Positions 26,941-36,479 of a stretch of DNA of 64,000 nt are shown in pieces; position 1 is the stretch's first letter; the number at the start of each line of letters is the position of its first letter. Below the pieces are notes generated by a model. The model was not told where the DNA came from. It saw only the letters and a program-made list of their open reading frames with translations, and ran no database searches. Source of the stretch: DASRAU01 sp035638075 (lineage in GTDB: Bacteria > Acidobacteriota > Polarisedimenticolia > Gp22-AA2); NCBI GenBank assembly GCA_035638075.1, contig DASRAU010000039.1:19400-83399 (forward strand), in the 5' to 3' direction. The position numbers and the translations under genes are program-made.

Positions 26941-29900
26941 TCAGGCGCGCACGGGCGGACGCAGGCGGGCGAGCAGCTGTTCCATCGCCACGGGCTCGAT
27001 CGGCTTCACGAGGTGCGAGTCGAACCCGGCGTCGCGCGAGCGGCGGCGATCCTCCTCCTGGCCCCAGCCGGTCAGCGCCACCAGCACGACCTCCCGCCCC
27101 CAGGGCCGCTCGCGCAGCCGCCGCGCTGTGTCGTAGCCGCTCAGGCGCGGCATGCCGATGTCGAGGACGACGAGGTCGGGCCGGAAGGTCTCGGCCAGGT
27201 CGAGCGCCTCCACCCCGTCGTGCGCGGTCTGTGTCACGTTCCCCATGAAGTTGAGCATGGCGGCGAGGCTGACGGCGGCGTCGTGGTTGTCGTCCACGAT
27301 GAGGACCCGCCGCGGCTTGACCGCCTCGACCGACGCGCCTCCCTGGCCGCGCGCCGCGGGCATTTCCGGCAGGGCGGGCAGCCGCACCACGAACTCGCTG
27401 CCGCGGCGTCCGTCGCTGCGCGCCTCGACGCTGCCGCCGTGTGTCTCGACCAGCCCCTTCACGAGCGACAGGCCGATGCCGAGCCCGCCCTGCGCCCCCT
27501 CGAGCGTCCGATCGACCTGCGTGAAGATGTCGAAGACCCTGGGGAGCATCTCCGGCGGGATGCCGATCCCGGTGTCGCGCACCCGGATGATCGCCTCGTC
27601 CCCCTGCCGGGCGACGACGAGCCCCACCTCGCCTCCCGGCTCGGTGTACTTGGCCGCGTTGTTCAAGAGGTTGCTGAACACCTGCGCCAGCCGGTTGACG
27701 TCGGCGACGACGCCGATCGGCTCGTCCGGCAGCGTCACGGTGAACGTGTGTCCCCGCCGCTCGATCTCGGGGCGGCTCGTCTCCACCGCCAGGCGCACCG
27801 CCTCGCCGAGCGCGATCGGCTCGCGCCGCAGCTCGACCTTGCCGCGGTTGATGCGGCTCATGTCCATGAGATCGTCGATGAGCCGCACCATGAGGGTGAG
27901 CTGGCGCTCCATCATGAGACGGGCCTCCTCGCGCGCCGCGGGGTCATGCTTCGCGAGCTTGAGGACGTGCAGGGCGCTGCGCAGAGGCGCCAAAGGGTTC
28001 CGCAGCTCGTGCGCCAGCACCGCCAGGAACTCGTTCTTGCGCCGGTCGGCCTCGGCGAGCGCCAGGCGGGCGAGGACGTGCCGCGAGATGTCGGTGAAGT
28101 AACAGACGACGCCGTGCCGGCCTTCCGGCAGGGCGATGCGGTCGATGCGCCACTCGTAGTACTCGCGCACCTTCCGATCGAGCCGCTCCTCGACGCGCTC
28201 GGCCTCGAAATAAGACTCCCCCGTGACCAGCGTGTGGCGGAAGCGCTCGACCACCTCGTCGGCGAACTCGCGCGGCCACAGCACCCGCATCACCTCGACG
28301 AAGTCGGCGCCGAGGAGGTCGCGGCCGAGCACGCCTTCGATGTCGCCGAAGGCCGGCCGCGCCTGGGGATTCACCTGCAGGATGCGCAGCCCGTCGTCGA
28401 CGAGAAAGACACCGAGGGGGGCCGCGCTGAACAGGGCCTCGAAACGGTCGTGACTCTCCTGCAGCGCCTCGCCGGCCTCGCGGCGCATCCGCGCCATGGC
28501 CAGGTGCGCCGAGACCCGGGCCAGGAGCTCGCGGGCGCTGAACGGCTTGACGAGGTAGTCGTCGGCCCCCGCCTCCATGCCGGTGACCCGGCTCTCCTCG
28601 CCGGCGCGCGCCGACAGCATGATGACCGGGATGTCGCGCGTTTTTGCGTCGTCGCGCAGCCGCTTCAGCAGGCCGAACCCGTCGAGCCGCGGCATCATCA
28701 CGTCGGTCAGGATGAGATCGGGCGCCGACCGGGCCACGGCGGCGCAGGCCGCTTCGCCGTCCGCCACCACTTCGAGGCGATAGCGCCCGTGGAGGAGCCG
28801 CGCCAGGTATTGCCGCATGTCGGCGTTGTCATCGGCCACGAGGACCCGCGGCCGCCCCGTTCCGGCGTCGCCGAAAGGCCGGTCTTCCGATGCGGACACG
28901 GCCGCGGCGCCGGGCTCGTCGTAGACGTCGAGCGGCGAGACCCAGCGCAGCGCCTCCTCGATGTAGCTGTTCGCGCGCCCTGCGGCGGGCCGGGCGGCCC
29001 GCTCCTCGACGCCGGCCTCGTCGACGATCTGATCGGCCGGCAGGTGGGCCGAGCCGGGAGGCACGACCACCGTGAAAGTCGTCCCCTTCCCGGGCTCGCT
29101 CGTGGCGGAGATGGTCCCGCCGTGCAGACGCACCAGCTCCTGCACCAGGGCCAGCCCGATGCCGCTGCCTTCGTGCGTCCGGCCGCGGGCGTTCTGCACC
29201 CGGTGAAAACGCTCGAACAGGCGCGGCATCTCGGACGCCGGGATGCCGGTGCCGGTGTCCCGCACCTCGAGCTGCACGTGCCCATCCTCGCGCTCGCGCA
29301 GGTCGACCGCGATCCCGCCGTCGAAGGTGAACTTGAAGGCGTTCGAGAGGAGGTTGAGAACGATCTTCTCCCACATCTCCCGATCGACGAAGGTGGGCGT
29401 CGAGGGCGGGGCGCACTCGACCCGAAGCGTGAGCCCCGCCCGTTCCACCGCGGCGCGGAACATGCTCGCGAGGTCCGCCGTGAACGGGCCGAGGTCGGTC
29501 GGCTGGTAGCGCGCCCGCACCCGGCCCGCCTCGATGCGCGAGAAATCCAGCAGCGTGTTCACCAGCCGCAGCAGCCGCTGGCCGTTGCGGTGCACGACCT
29601 CGAGCTCGTCGTCGTACGAGCCGCGATCGAGCAGGTCCTCGATCGGCCCGAGCATCAGGGTGAGCGGCGTGCGGAACTCGTGGCTGACGTTGGAGAAAAA
29701 CGCCGTCTTGGCGCGGTCGAGCTCCGCCAGCGCCTCCGCGCGGCGTTTTTCCTCTTCGTAGGCGCGCGCATTGGCGATCGCGGTGGCGACCTGGGTGCGC
29801 ACGAGGTCGAAGAAGTCGCGGTAGAAATCGTTCCACTGCAGGCGTGACGAGAGGCCCGCGACCATCAGCCCGGCCGGCTCCGAAGGCTTGCTCGAGGGGA

Positions 29901-30765
29901 TCGGCACGACGACCGCGCTGTGCGGCGCGTCGGTCCACGGCCCCTGCGGCACGCCCGGGAACCGCGCCCGCAGATCGTCCACCAGCTGGATGGCCCCGGA
30001 CACCTTCGCGAGGCGAAAGGGCCAGCCGCCGTCCGCCGCCGCGTCGAGATCGACGAAGCGCGGCGCGAACGAGACGGTGATGGTCGGATCGCCCAGGCCG
30101 GACGAGCCGACCAGCCGCGCCTGCCTCCCCTCGTCCTCGAGCAGGTAGAAGAGCGAGAAGGGCACGTCCCGGTCGTGCCTCCGGAGCGTCTCGGCCGCGA
30201 ACAGGCACGCCTCCTCCGCCGTCTTCGCCTCGACCAGGCGGCTGCCGAGATCGCGCAGCGTCAGCCCGCGCCGCTCCCCGATCACCTTCTCGGTGATCTC
30301 GTGCACCGTGGCGAGAACGCCGCCGATGCCATTGGGGGCGGTCTCGTCCGGCACCGGGCTGTAGGCGATGGTGAAGTGCGACTCCTCGAGGAAGCCCTGC
30401 CGGTTGATCTCGAGGAAGATGTCCTCGTTCCACGTCGGCGGCCCGCCCAGGAACGGCGTGTCGATGAGCGGGCCGATGACGTGCCAGATCTCCTTCCAGC
30501 ACTCGCTCGCGGGAACGCCCAGCACCCGCTCCGGGTGCTTGTTCCCCGGGATCGGTCGATAGGGATCGTTGTAGAACTGGATGTACCGGGGCCCCCACCA
30601 GAGGAGCTGGGGGAAGCGGTTGGCGAGCATGATGCGCAGCATCGTGCGCAAGGCCGGCGACCACGACTCCGCCGGCCCCAGCGGCGTCCGCGCCCAGTCG
30701 AAGGCGCGGATGCGCTCGCCCATCTCGCCTCCCCCGACCAGGAATCCGAGAGCGTCTTCCTTCAT
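26941..30765 (-). CDS. hybrid histidine kinase with two complete kinase-receiver modules
   Basis: A 1274-residue soluble hybrid kinase. The order is PAS at about 30-165, GAF at about 175-345, HisKA with His about 362 (NVSHEFRTPL), HATPase (LNLLSNAFKFT), receiver 1 with Asp about 689 (LILTDVMMPRLDG), a second PAS at about 780-905, a second HisKA with His about 920 (LAHELRNPLAP), HATPase (FSNLLNNAAKYTEPGG), and receiver 2 (VVLDIGMPRLSGYDT, HLVKPIEP). Two full phosphorelay cores in one polypeptide suggest an internal relay or two inputs converging. No membrane segment is visible. It lies 43 bases downstream of the kinase gene at 30809 in the same direction and may share its transcript. Confidence 0.88.
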   Translation of the reverse strand: MKEDALGFLVGGGEMGERIRAFDWARTPLGPAESWSPALRTMLRIMLANRFPQLLWWGPRYIQFYNDPYRPIPGNKHPERVLGVPASECWKEIWHVIGPLIDTPFLGGPPTWNEDIFLEINRQGFLEESHFTIAYSPVPDETAPNGIGGVLATVHEITEKVIGERRGLTLRDLGSRLVEAKTAEEACLFAAETLRRHDRDVPFSLFYLLEDEGRQARLVGSSGLGDPTITVSFAPRFVDLDAAADGGWPFRLAKVSGAIQLVDDLRARFPGVPQGPWTDAPHSAVVVPIPSSKPSEPAGLMVAGLSSRLQWNDFYRDFFDLVRTQVATAIANARAYEEEKRRAEALAELDRAKTAFFSNVSHEFRTPLTLMLGPIEDLLDRGSYDDELEVVHRNGQRLLRLVNTLLDFSRIEAGRVRARYQPTDLGPFTADLASMFRAAVERAGLTLRVECAPPSTPTFVDREMWEKIVLNLLSNAFKFTFDGGIAVDLREREDGHVQLEVRDTGTGIPASEMPRLFERFHRVQNARGRTHEGSGIGLALVQELVRLHGGTISATSEPGKGTTFTVVVPPGSAHLPADQIVDEAGVEERAARPAAGRANSYIEEALRWVSPLDVYDEPGAAAVSASEDRPFGDAGTGRPRVLVADDNADMRQYLARLLHGRYRLEVVADGEAACAAVARSAPDLILTDVMMPRLDGFGLLKRLRDDAKTRDIPVIMLSARAGEESRVTGMEAGADDYLVKPFSARELLARVSAHLAMARMRREAGEALQESHDRFEALFSAAPLGVFLVDDGLRILQVNPQARPAFGDIEGVLGRDLLGADFVEVMRVLWPREFADEVVERFRHTLVTGESYFEAERVEERLDRKVREYYEWRIDRIALPEGRHGVVCYFTDISRHVLARLALAEADRRKNEFLAVLAHELRNPLAPLRSALHVLKLAKHDPAAREEARLMMERQLTLMVRLIDDLMDMSRINRGKVELRREPIALGEAVRLAVETSRPEIERRGHTFTVTLPDEPIGVVADVNRLAQVFSNLLNNAAKYTEPGGEVGLVVARQGDEAIIRVRDTGIGIPPEMLPRVFDIFTQVDRTLEGAQGGLGIGLSLVKGLVETHGGSVEARSDGRRGSEFVVRLPALPEMPAARGQGGASVEAVKPRRVLIVDDNHDAAVSLAAMLNFMGNVTQTAHDGVEALDLAETFRPDLVVLDIGMPRLSGYDTARRLRERPWGREVVLVALTGWGQEEDRRRSRDAGFDSHLVKPIEPVAMEQLLARLRPPVRA

Positions 30766-30808
30766 GAAGGCTCCGCGCGGCGCGGCGCCGCGAAAACGAA
30801 GAGCGGTC

Positions 30809-33721
30809 CTAGCCGGTCTTGTTCCGGCCGTTGGCCGGGCTCAGAGTTCCCAGAAGCCGAAGCAGGTCGTTCGAATCCGCGGGCTTGACGAGGTGCGCGT
30901 CGAAACCGGCGTCGTGGGATCGCCGCCGGTCCTCGTCCTTGCCCCACCCGGTCACCGCGACCAGGAGCACGTCGCGCCCCCAGTCCTGCTGCCGGATGCG
31001 GCGCGCCGCATCGTAGCCGTTCATCCGCGGCATGCCGATGTCGAGGAAGACGACCTCGGGCCGGAAGCGCTCGGCCGTCGCCAGCGCCTCGACCCCGTCG
31101 TGGGCCGTGATCGCCTCGTGACCGGTGACGCGTAAGAGGGTCGCCAGGGAGTCGGCCGAATCGACGTTGTCGTCCACGACGAGGGCGCGCCGCGCCGCGT
31201 GTTTCGTCGCCGCCGTCTTCGGGAGCAGGCGAACCCCGGGCCGGGCGTGCCGCTCGAACTCGGAGAGCGGCTTCAGGACCGGCAGCCGCACCACGAACTC
31301 GCTGCCCCGGCCGGGCCCGTCGCTCGTGGCGAGAACGCTCCCGCCGTGCAGCTCGACGAGACGCCGCACCAGCGTCAGCCCGATGCCGAGGCCGCCCTGG
31401 GCCCGCTCGATCGAGCGATCGACCTGGTTGAACATGTCGAAGATGTTCCCCAGCCGGTCGGACGGAATGCCGAGCCCGGTGTCGCGCACCCGCATGACCA
31501 CTTCGGCCCCGTGGCGCTCGGCCGACAGCCAGACCTGCCCGCCGGCCTCGGTGTACTTGCAGGCATTGTTCATCAGGTTGTTGAGGACCTGGGCCAGGCG
31601 CACGGGATCCGCCTGCAGCCAGATGGGCTCCGGCGGCAGGGTGACGGTGATCTCGTGCCGGCGCTCCTCGGCGAGCGGCCGCGCCGTCTCGACCGCGTGG
31701 GCCACGACGGCCGAAAGCTCCACGGGCTCGCGCCGCAGCTGCAGCGTGCCGCGGGTGATGCGCGACACGTCGAGCAGATCGTCCACCAGACGGATGAGAT
31801 GGTGCAGCTGGCGCTCGAGCACGCCGCGCAGGCGCTCCCCGCCGATCCCCGGCGTTCCTTCCGACAGCTTCATGACCATGAGCGAGTTGCGCATCGGCGC
31901 CAGGGGGTTGCGCAGCTCGTGCGCCAACATGGCGAGGAACTCGTCCTTGCGGCGGTCGGCATCGCGCAGCGCCTCTTCGTGGCGCCGGCGTTCGATGAGG
32001 TCGGCGGCCTGCCGCGCCAGGATGTCGAGATTGCGGAGATCCCGCTCCGGCGGGACATGGGGCCGGCTCCAGTGCGTCGAGATCATCCCCACCGTGTTGC
32101 CGGCGCGCGAGACGAGCGGGGTCGTCTGCACCGCCCTGATCCCGGTCTCGCGGTACACCAGGAGCTCCGGCGATCCGGCGAGGGAAGCGCAACGCTCGGT
32201 GTCGGGGACCAGAACCCGTCCCCCCGTCTTCAGTGCCCGCCCGCACGCCAGCGCGGAGTTGCAGCGCACCCGCTGCCAGCTCCGCTCCGCCAGCGCGCTG
32301 AACCCGCGGCACGCGAGCAGCCGCAGCTCGGTGCCGCCGTCCCCTCCCGGCTCGACCGCCTGCATGCTGGCGAACTCCGAGCGCATGAGGGCGGCCGCGG
32401 CGTCGATCACCCTGCGGTACAGGGTCTCCTCCCCGATCTCGCTCAGGAGCTCGGCCCCGAGGGTCTGCAGGAGCCGCGCGTCGGATTCGGCCTGGCGCAG
32501 GTCGGCGTCCGCCTGGTCCCGCTCGATGGCGATGGCGATGAGCTGGCGCGCCACGAACCCGATCTGCGGATTCCCCGGTTCGGGATTGCCGGGCTCGCGC
32601 CGGTACATGGCGAAGGTGGCGAGCGGCTCCCCGGTGGCGCCCCGCACCACCGTCGAGAGGACCGACCGCAGCCCGCTCGCGAGCGCCAGCTCGCGCCAGC
32701 GGCCCGAAAAGCGGGCATCGCTCCTGATGTCCGCGACCAGGACGTCCTTTTTTTCCTGCAGGGCCAGGCAGCAGGGCCCGGCCGCAGGCGGCTGGATCGG
32801 CGCCGCGTGCATCGCGGCCATGTAGTCGAACGGCAGGCTCGGCCCCGCCCCCGCCCGCAGCGTGCCGGTGACGGAATCCACCAGGTGGATGGAGCACAGC
32901 AGCCCCGGCTCCTGCTCTTCGACCAGGCGCACCAGGTCGGCCAGCACCTCGGAAAGCGCCACGCGCCGGGCGATCTTCTCGAGGACGTGGCGCTGCCCTT
33001 CCATGAACGCCTCGGCCCGCTTGCGTTCGGTGATCTCCTGCACCGTGCCGCGCAGGCCGATCACCTTCCCCTGCGCGTCCTGGATCGCCTCGCCGCGCAT
33101 CGCCACCGCGATCCGCTCGCCTTTCCGCAATGCCTCGAGGTCGAGGTGGAAGCCGTGGCCGGTGCGCATCGCATCCTTCATGGCGGCGTCGATGCGGAGC
33201 CACGAGTCGTGCGGATAGAGGGTGTCGTCCTGGTCCGCGAGGCGCGGCAGAACAGCCCCGTCCGGCAACCCGAAGATGCGCCGCAGCTCGTCCGAGACGA
33301 AGGAACGCCCGGTGGCGGCACGCCACTCCCAAGACCCGAGGCGCGCCAGGCGCTGCGCCTCGCCGATGACCGCCCGCTCGCGAACCCGGGCCGCACGCAA
33401 TCCCTCCCCGAAAGCGATGATGACGGCGCTCGACAGGAAAAAGGCGCCGAACCCGATCGGGTCACGGGTGCCGTGAATCCCGGCGGCCGCGCGGGCCGCG
33501 GGGAAGAGCAGGTCGCACAGCAGCCACCCCACCCCCATGGCCAGGAGGCCGGCGCGATAGCCGCAGAGCCAGGCGCCGAAGGCCACCGCCGCGAACAGGG
33601 TCACGAGGGGAAACTGGTCGCCGATCCAGGGCGTCAGGAGCCAGCGCACCCCGACGGCGACGGCGGTGGCGGCCAGCGTCCCGAGGTAGAGCCATTCCTT
33701 CGACGGCGATCGATTCCACAT
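30809..33721 (-). CDS. membrane hybrid histidine kinase (DUF4118-PAS-GAF-GAF-HisKA-HATPase-REC)
   Basis: A 970-residue membrane sensor resembling the one at 20966. Helices at residues about 10-110 form a DUF4118-like sensor, then PAS (about 120-235; LGSWEWRAATGR, GLRGTVQEITERKRAEAF), two GAF domains (about 255-405 and 425-570), HisKA with His about 601 (HELRNPLAP), HATPase (LNNLMNNACKYTEAGG) and receiver (VVFLDIGMPRMNGYDA, HLVKPADS). The second GAF and the kinase-receiver end are strongly alike in the kinase at 20966, so the two are paralogues. ATG 33721 (MWNRSPSKEW) is the sensible start; the frame extends to 34315 but through the opposite HAF gene. Output partner is not visible. Confidence 0.86.
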   Translation of the reverse strand: MWNRSPSKEWLYLGTLAATAVAVGVRWLLTPWIGDQFPLVTLFAAVAFGAWLCGYRAGLLAMGVGWLLCDLLFPAARAAAGIHGTRDPIGFGAFFLSSAVIIAFGEGLRAARVRERAVIGEAQRLARLGSWEWRAATGRSFVSDELRRIFGLPDGAVLPRLADQDDTLYPHDSWLRIDAAMKDAMRTGHGFHLDLEALRKGERIAVAMRGEAIQDAQGKVIGLRGTVQEITERKRAEAFMEGQRHVLEKIARRVALSEVLADLVRLVEEQEPGLLCSIHLVDSVTGTLRAGAGPSLPFDYMAAMHAAPIQPPAAGPCCLALQEKKDVLVADIRSDARFSGRWRELALASGLRSVLSTVVRGATGEPLATFAMYRREPGNPEPGNPQIGFVARQLIAIAIERDQADADLRQAESDARLLQTLGAELLSEIGEETLYRRVIDAAAALMRSEFASMQAVEPGGDGGTELRLLACRGFSALAERSWQRVRCNSALACGRALKTGGRVLVPDTERCASLAGSPELLVYRETGIRAVQTTPLVSRAGNTVGMISTHWSRPHVPPERDLRNLDILARQAADLIERRRHEEALRDADRRKDEFLAMLAHELRNPLAPMRNSLMVMKLSEGTPGIGGERLRGVLERQLHHLIRLVDDLLDVSRITRGTLQLRREPVELSAVVAHAVETARPLAEERRHEITVTLPPEPIWLQADPVRLAQVLNNLMNNACKYTEAGGQVWLSAERHGAEVVMRVRDTGLGIPSDRLGNIFDMFNQVDRSIERAQGGLGIGLTLVRRLVELHGGSVLATSDGPGRGSEFVVRLPVLKPLSEFERHARPGVRLLPKTAATKHAARRALVVDDNVDSADSLATLLRVTGHEAITAHDGVEALATAERFRPEVVFLDIGMPRMNGYDAARRIRQQDWGRDVLLVAVTGWGKDEDRRRSHDAGFDAHLVKPADSNDLLRLLGTLSPANGRNKTG

Positions 33722-33853
33722 GGTTGATCGATGCAACGCAAGTCCGCTGGCCGAAACCGGTTCGAAGTCCAAAAAGCTATACACCGGGGGAATCCCCTTG
33801 GGAATAAGTGAAACAACGGATGCAGCCGTACGGACCTGGCTCCATCGCCGTGC

Positions 33854-33882
33854 TTGACTCTGGCGGCGAAGGCCCGGAAAAT
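33854..33882 (+). promoter_or_regulatory. candidate sigma-70 promoter for the HAF-repeat gene
   Basis: TTGACT at 33854-33859 is followed after 17 bases by GAAAAT at 33877-33882. The -35 is a near match and the -10 has four of six consensus bases. It lies about 54 bases before the ATG at 33936. Confidence 0.3.
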
Positions 33883-33935
33883 CAGCCCGAACAAGGGAAA
33901 TTCGTCGTTCCCGGGACACTTTTCGCGACTCCGTG

Positions 33936-34982
33936 ATGCCACCGATCTTCCATGCGCGCCGGCGAGGCCTTCTGTCCTCGCGCTGGATCGCCCTTCCGGC
34001 CCTGCTGCTCTCCATCGGGTCGGCGGAGGCCGGGCGGCGCTCCCTCGTGGCCCGGGACCTGGGAACGTTCGAAGGAGACGACACCCAGGGCACGGGGATC
34101 AACGACCGGGGACAGATCGTCGGTGTCGGCGGCTCGGGTGCGACCCAGAGCGCCTTCCTCATGGAGGCCGGGGGCACGGTGAGCCTGGGCCCCTTCGCCG
34201 CCATCGACATCAACAACGCCGGCCAGATCCTGCTCCAGACGGTGGTCGGCAACCCGGACGATCCGTCCTCGTGCTTCCTGCGCCAGCCCGACGGCACCCT
34301 CGTCGAGCTGAACACTCCGGCCGGGTCGCAGTGCTACGGCACCGACTTGAACGACCGTGGCCAGGTGGTCGGAGCGGTGCAGCGCCTGGTCGGAACCCAG
34401 CGGGTGACCAGCGGCTTTCTCTGGGAGGCGGGGACCTACAGCGATCTCGGCACGCTCGGCGGCGATTTCGTCCAGGCGAACGCCGTCAACGAGCTGGGTC
34501 AGATCACCGGCACCGCGACGTTGTCCTCTTCGGGGTATCAGCACGCGTTCTTCTGGGACCGTGGCGTGATGACCGATCTCGGCTCACCGGGGGGTCTCTG
34601 GAGCCAGGGGCGTGCCATCAATGATCGCGGGCAGGTCGCCTTCTCCAGCGGCGCGCACGTGTACTTCTGGCAGGCCGGAGCTCTGACCGATCTCGGCACC
34701 CTGGGAGGTCCCGACGTGCCGGAGCAGGTGAGCGTGCCGCTCGGCCTGAACGATCGCGGCCAGCTGCTCGTCGCCGTCTATGACATCCCGGCGGCGCTGT
34801 ACCGCTGGGGCATCTGGGCGTCCGGTCGCTTCACGCCGCTGCCCAGCCTCGGAAGCGGCCTTCCGACCGCCAACCGCATCAACGAGCAGGGACAGGCGAT
34901 CGGGACCGATCGCACCACCACGTCGTCGATCCGCCACATGGTCGTCTGGAGCGCGGAAGCGGTCCGCGGCCGCCGCCGCTAA
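33936..34982 (+). CDS. exported HAF-repeat protein
   Basis: A 348-residue exported protein, with a signal peptide in the first 35 residues (ALPALLLSIGSAEA). The body has about seven repeats of the HAF-type unit, recognised by GINDRGQIVGVG, LNDRGQVVGAV, VNELGQITGTA, INDRGQVAFSS and LNDRGQLLVAV, often with LGTLGG segments. HAF proteins are extracellular beta-propeller-like proteins of unknown function. GTG 33933 and ATG 33936 are adjacent; I use ATG. It is divergent from the hybrid kinase gene, and a -35/-10 candidate lies in the intervening 214 bases. Confidence 0.88.
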   Translation: MPPIFHARRRGLLSSRWIALPALLLSIGSAEAGRRSLVARDLGTFEGDDTQGTGINDRGQIVGVGGSGATQSAFLMEAGGTVSLGPFAAIDINNAGQILLQTVVGNPDDPSSCFLRQPDGTLVELNTPAGSQCYGTDLNDRGQVVGAVQRLVGTQRVTSGFLWEAGTYSDLGTLGGDFVQANAVNELGQITGTATLSSSGYQHAFFWDRGVMTDLGSPGGLWSQGRAINDRGQVAFSSGAHVYFWQAGALTDLGTLGGPDVPEQVSVPLGLNDRGQLLVAVYDIPAALYRWGIWASGRFTPLPSLGSGLPTANRINEQGQAIGTDRTTTSSIRHMVVWSAEAVRGRRR

Positions 34983-35007
34983 CCGGGCGCGGGCGCCGCG
35001 CGCTGTC

Positions 35008-36114
35008 TCACTTCGCTTCGAGCATCTGCCCCAGGACGGGGTAGCCCCCTTCGATGTTCTCGAAGCGCGCCGGCAGCGGATCGCTCTTGAAGAGGACCGG
35101 CCCGTCCATCAGGTTGTAATGCAGGTGCGGCCCCTCCGAGTGCCCGGAGTTCCCGAGCAGTCCGAGCACCGCGCCCGCCTCCACCTGGTCCCCGGCCTTC
35201 ACGCGCACCGATCCCTTCTGCATGTGGGCGAGCAGGCTGAACTCCTCCTCGTCGTGCTCGATGACGACGACGTTGCCGGCGAGCGGCCAGGGCTGGTCGG
35301 GCAGCTTTTCGAGCGCCGCCATGTCGATGATCCCCGGGGCGGCGTTGTCCGGCACGTCGTTGCGGGCGTAGACGATCCTGCCGCGTGCCGGGGCGAGCAC
35401 CTCGCGCCCCCACCCGGCGAAATCGGAGTTCTTCTCCCCCGCTGTCGCGAGCGCGTTGTAGTTCGGACCAAGCGCCAGGATGTCGCTCGCGAACATCTGG
35501 CTCCACTCGTGATGTCCCCCTTCGAGGACCGTCCCGTTCGCCACGATGAAGTTCCCTTTCAGCGGGAAGGTGAGCTTGACCCGCTGCGTCACGACCGCCA
35601 CCGGGATCTCGAGCGTCTGGCGGATCGGTTTCTTCCCCGCCCCGCCGAGGTCGAGGTTGTACGTCACTCGATCGATCGCCAGCGCCGCCGGCTCGCAGAC
35701 GTGGTGGCGCAGGTCGAACGACTCCTCGAGACCGGAGTACTTCGTGAGGCTGGACCCCTGCAGCGCCTTCAGCGCCTCGGAGGAAAGGGTCACGGTCTTG
35801 CGCTCCGCCGATCCGGCATAGAAGCGCAGCGTCGCCGTCGTCGGCTCGAGCTTGCGATTCGCGAGGTCCCGGACGACCAGGTGGAAGTAGAAGCACTCCT
35901 GCTTCTCCTTCACGTCGACGCGATCGGGCTCCTTCCAGACATGCCGCGGGATGGTGAAGAGGCTGATTCCCTCGGCCGGATTGCCGCCCGCGGCCCGCGC
36001 CGTGCCCGAATGCCCCCACGGATCGGGGAGCCCCACGGCCGTCGGCCCGACCGCCGCAGATCCGAGGACCGCCAGCGTGACAGCTGCCTGCACGACGACC
36101 GGCCAGGCCCTCAT
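35008..36114 (-). CDS. exported M23-family peptidase
   Basis: A 368-residue exported protein with a signal peptide in the first 38 residues or so. The C-terminal M23 domain has the HLH motif (EGPHLHYNL), a catalytic-type His in LLAHMQKGSV, and a variant first motif around GGHHEWSQMFASDIL. The N-terminal 150 residues are beta-rich, with several hydrophobic strands. It probably cleaves peptidoglycan cross-bridges; substrate is not known. ATG 36114 overlaps the TGA of the VOC gene by four bases (ATGA). Continuation of the frame upstream to 36726 only crosses neighbouring genes. It is the last gene of a three-gene operon. Confidence 0.82.
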   Translation of the reverse strand: MRAWPVVVQAAVTLAVLGSAAVGPTAVGLPDPWGHSGTARAAGGNPAEGISLFTIPRHVWKEPDRVDVKEKQECFYFHLVVRDLANRKLEPTTATLRFYAGSAERKTVTLSSEALKALQGSSLTKYSGLEESFDLRHHVCEPAALAIDRVTYNLDLGGAGKKPIRQTLEIPVAVVTQRVKLTFPLKGNFIVANGTVLEGGHHEWSQMFASDILALGPNYNALATAGEKNSDFAGWGREVLAPARGRIVYARNDVPDNAAPGIIDMAALEKLPDQPWPLAGNVVVIEHDEEEFSLLAHMQKGSVRVKAGDQVEAGAVLGLLGNSGHSEGPHLHYNLMDGPVLFKSDPLPARFENIEGGYPVLGQMLEAK

Positions 36115-36479
36115 TTCGAGAGCTGTACGAAGGCCAGCTTGTTGCCGTCGGCGTCGCGGACGTACATCTCGCGGTTCCCCCAGGTCTGGTCGGTCGGCTT
36201 CAGGTCGATGGCCACTTTCTTTTCCACGAGCTCCACGTAGAGCGCATCGACGTCGTCCACGACGATGAAAGCGGTCGTCCAGGTCCCGCTGTCGCCGGGA
36301 AAAGACGACAGGTGCAGCCAGGCCCCCCCGCGCACCACCCCCATGTAGCACGGATCGACCTCGTCCCCCGGGCTGTACGCGAATTCCTTCCTGAACCCGA
36401 TGCGGCCGCAGTAGAACTCCTCCGCGGCGGCGGCGCTGGACACGTGGAACACCGGGATGGCCATCGTGAAGCGGGTCAT
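36111..36479 (-). CDS. VOC-family (glyoxalase/bleomycin-resistance-like) protein
   Basis: A 122-residue single-domain VOC protein with the two-module pattern: FTMAIPVFHVSSAAAAEEFY at the start, LHLSSFPGDSGTW and FIVVDDVDALYVELVEK, and the ending REMYVRDADGNKLAFVQL. VOC folds bind metals or drugs or rearrange small molecules; the exact function is unknown. ATG 36479 overlaps the outer-membrane-like gene stop (ATGA), and its own stop overlaps the M23 gene start (ATGA). The gene is thus the middle of a tightly coupled operon. Confidence 0.85.
   Translation of the reverse strand: MTRFTMAIPVFHVSSAAAAEEFYCGRIGFRKEFAYSPGDEVDPCYMGVVRGGAWLHLSSFPGDSGTWTTAFIVVDDVDALYVELVEKKVAIDLKPTDQTWGNREMYVRDADGNKLAFVQLSK

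Noticed and set aside
27013..29847. 944-residue plus-strand open frame
   Set aside because: Antisense to the double-core kinase, with shadow composition.
33755..33775. GGTTCGAAGTCC, resembling a tRNA T-arm
   Set aside because: No matching acceptor, D-arm or anticodon stem can be folded around it.
30809..34315. upstream extension of the hybrid kinase to 34315
   Set aside because: The extension is antisense to the HAF-repeat gene and has no domain; ATG 33721 fits the membrane domain.
34987..35001. six-bp GC hairpin between the HAF and M23 genes
   Set aside because: Too short and without T-tract to call a terminator in such GC-rich sequence.
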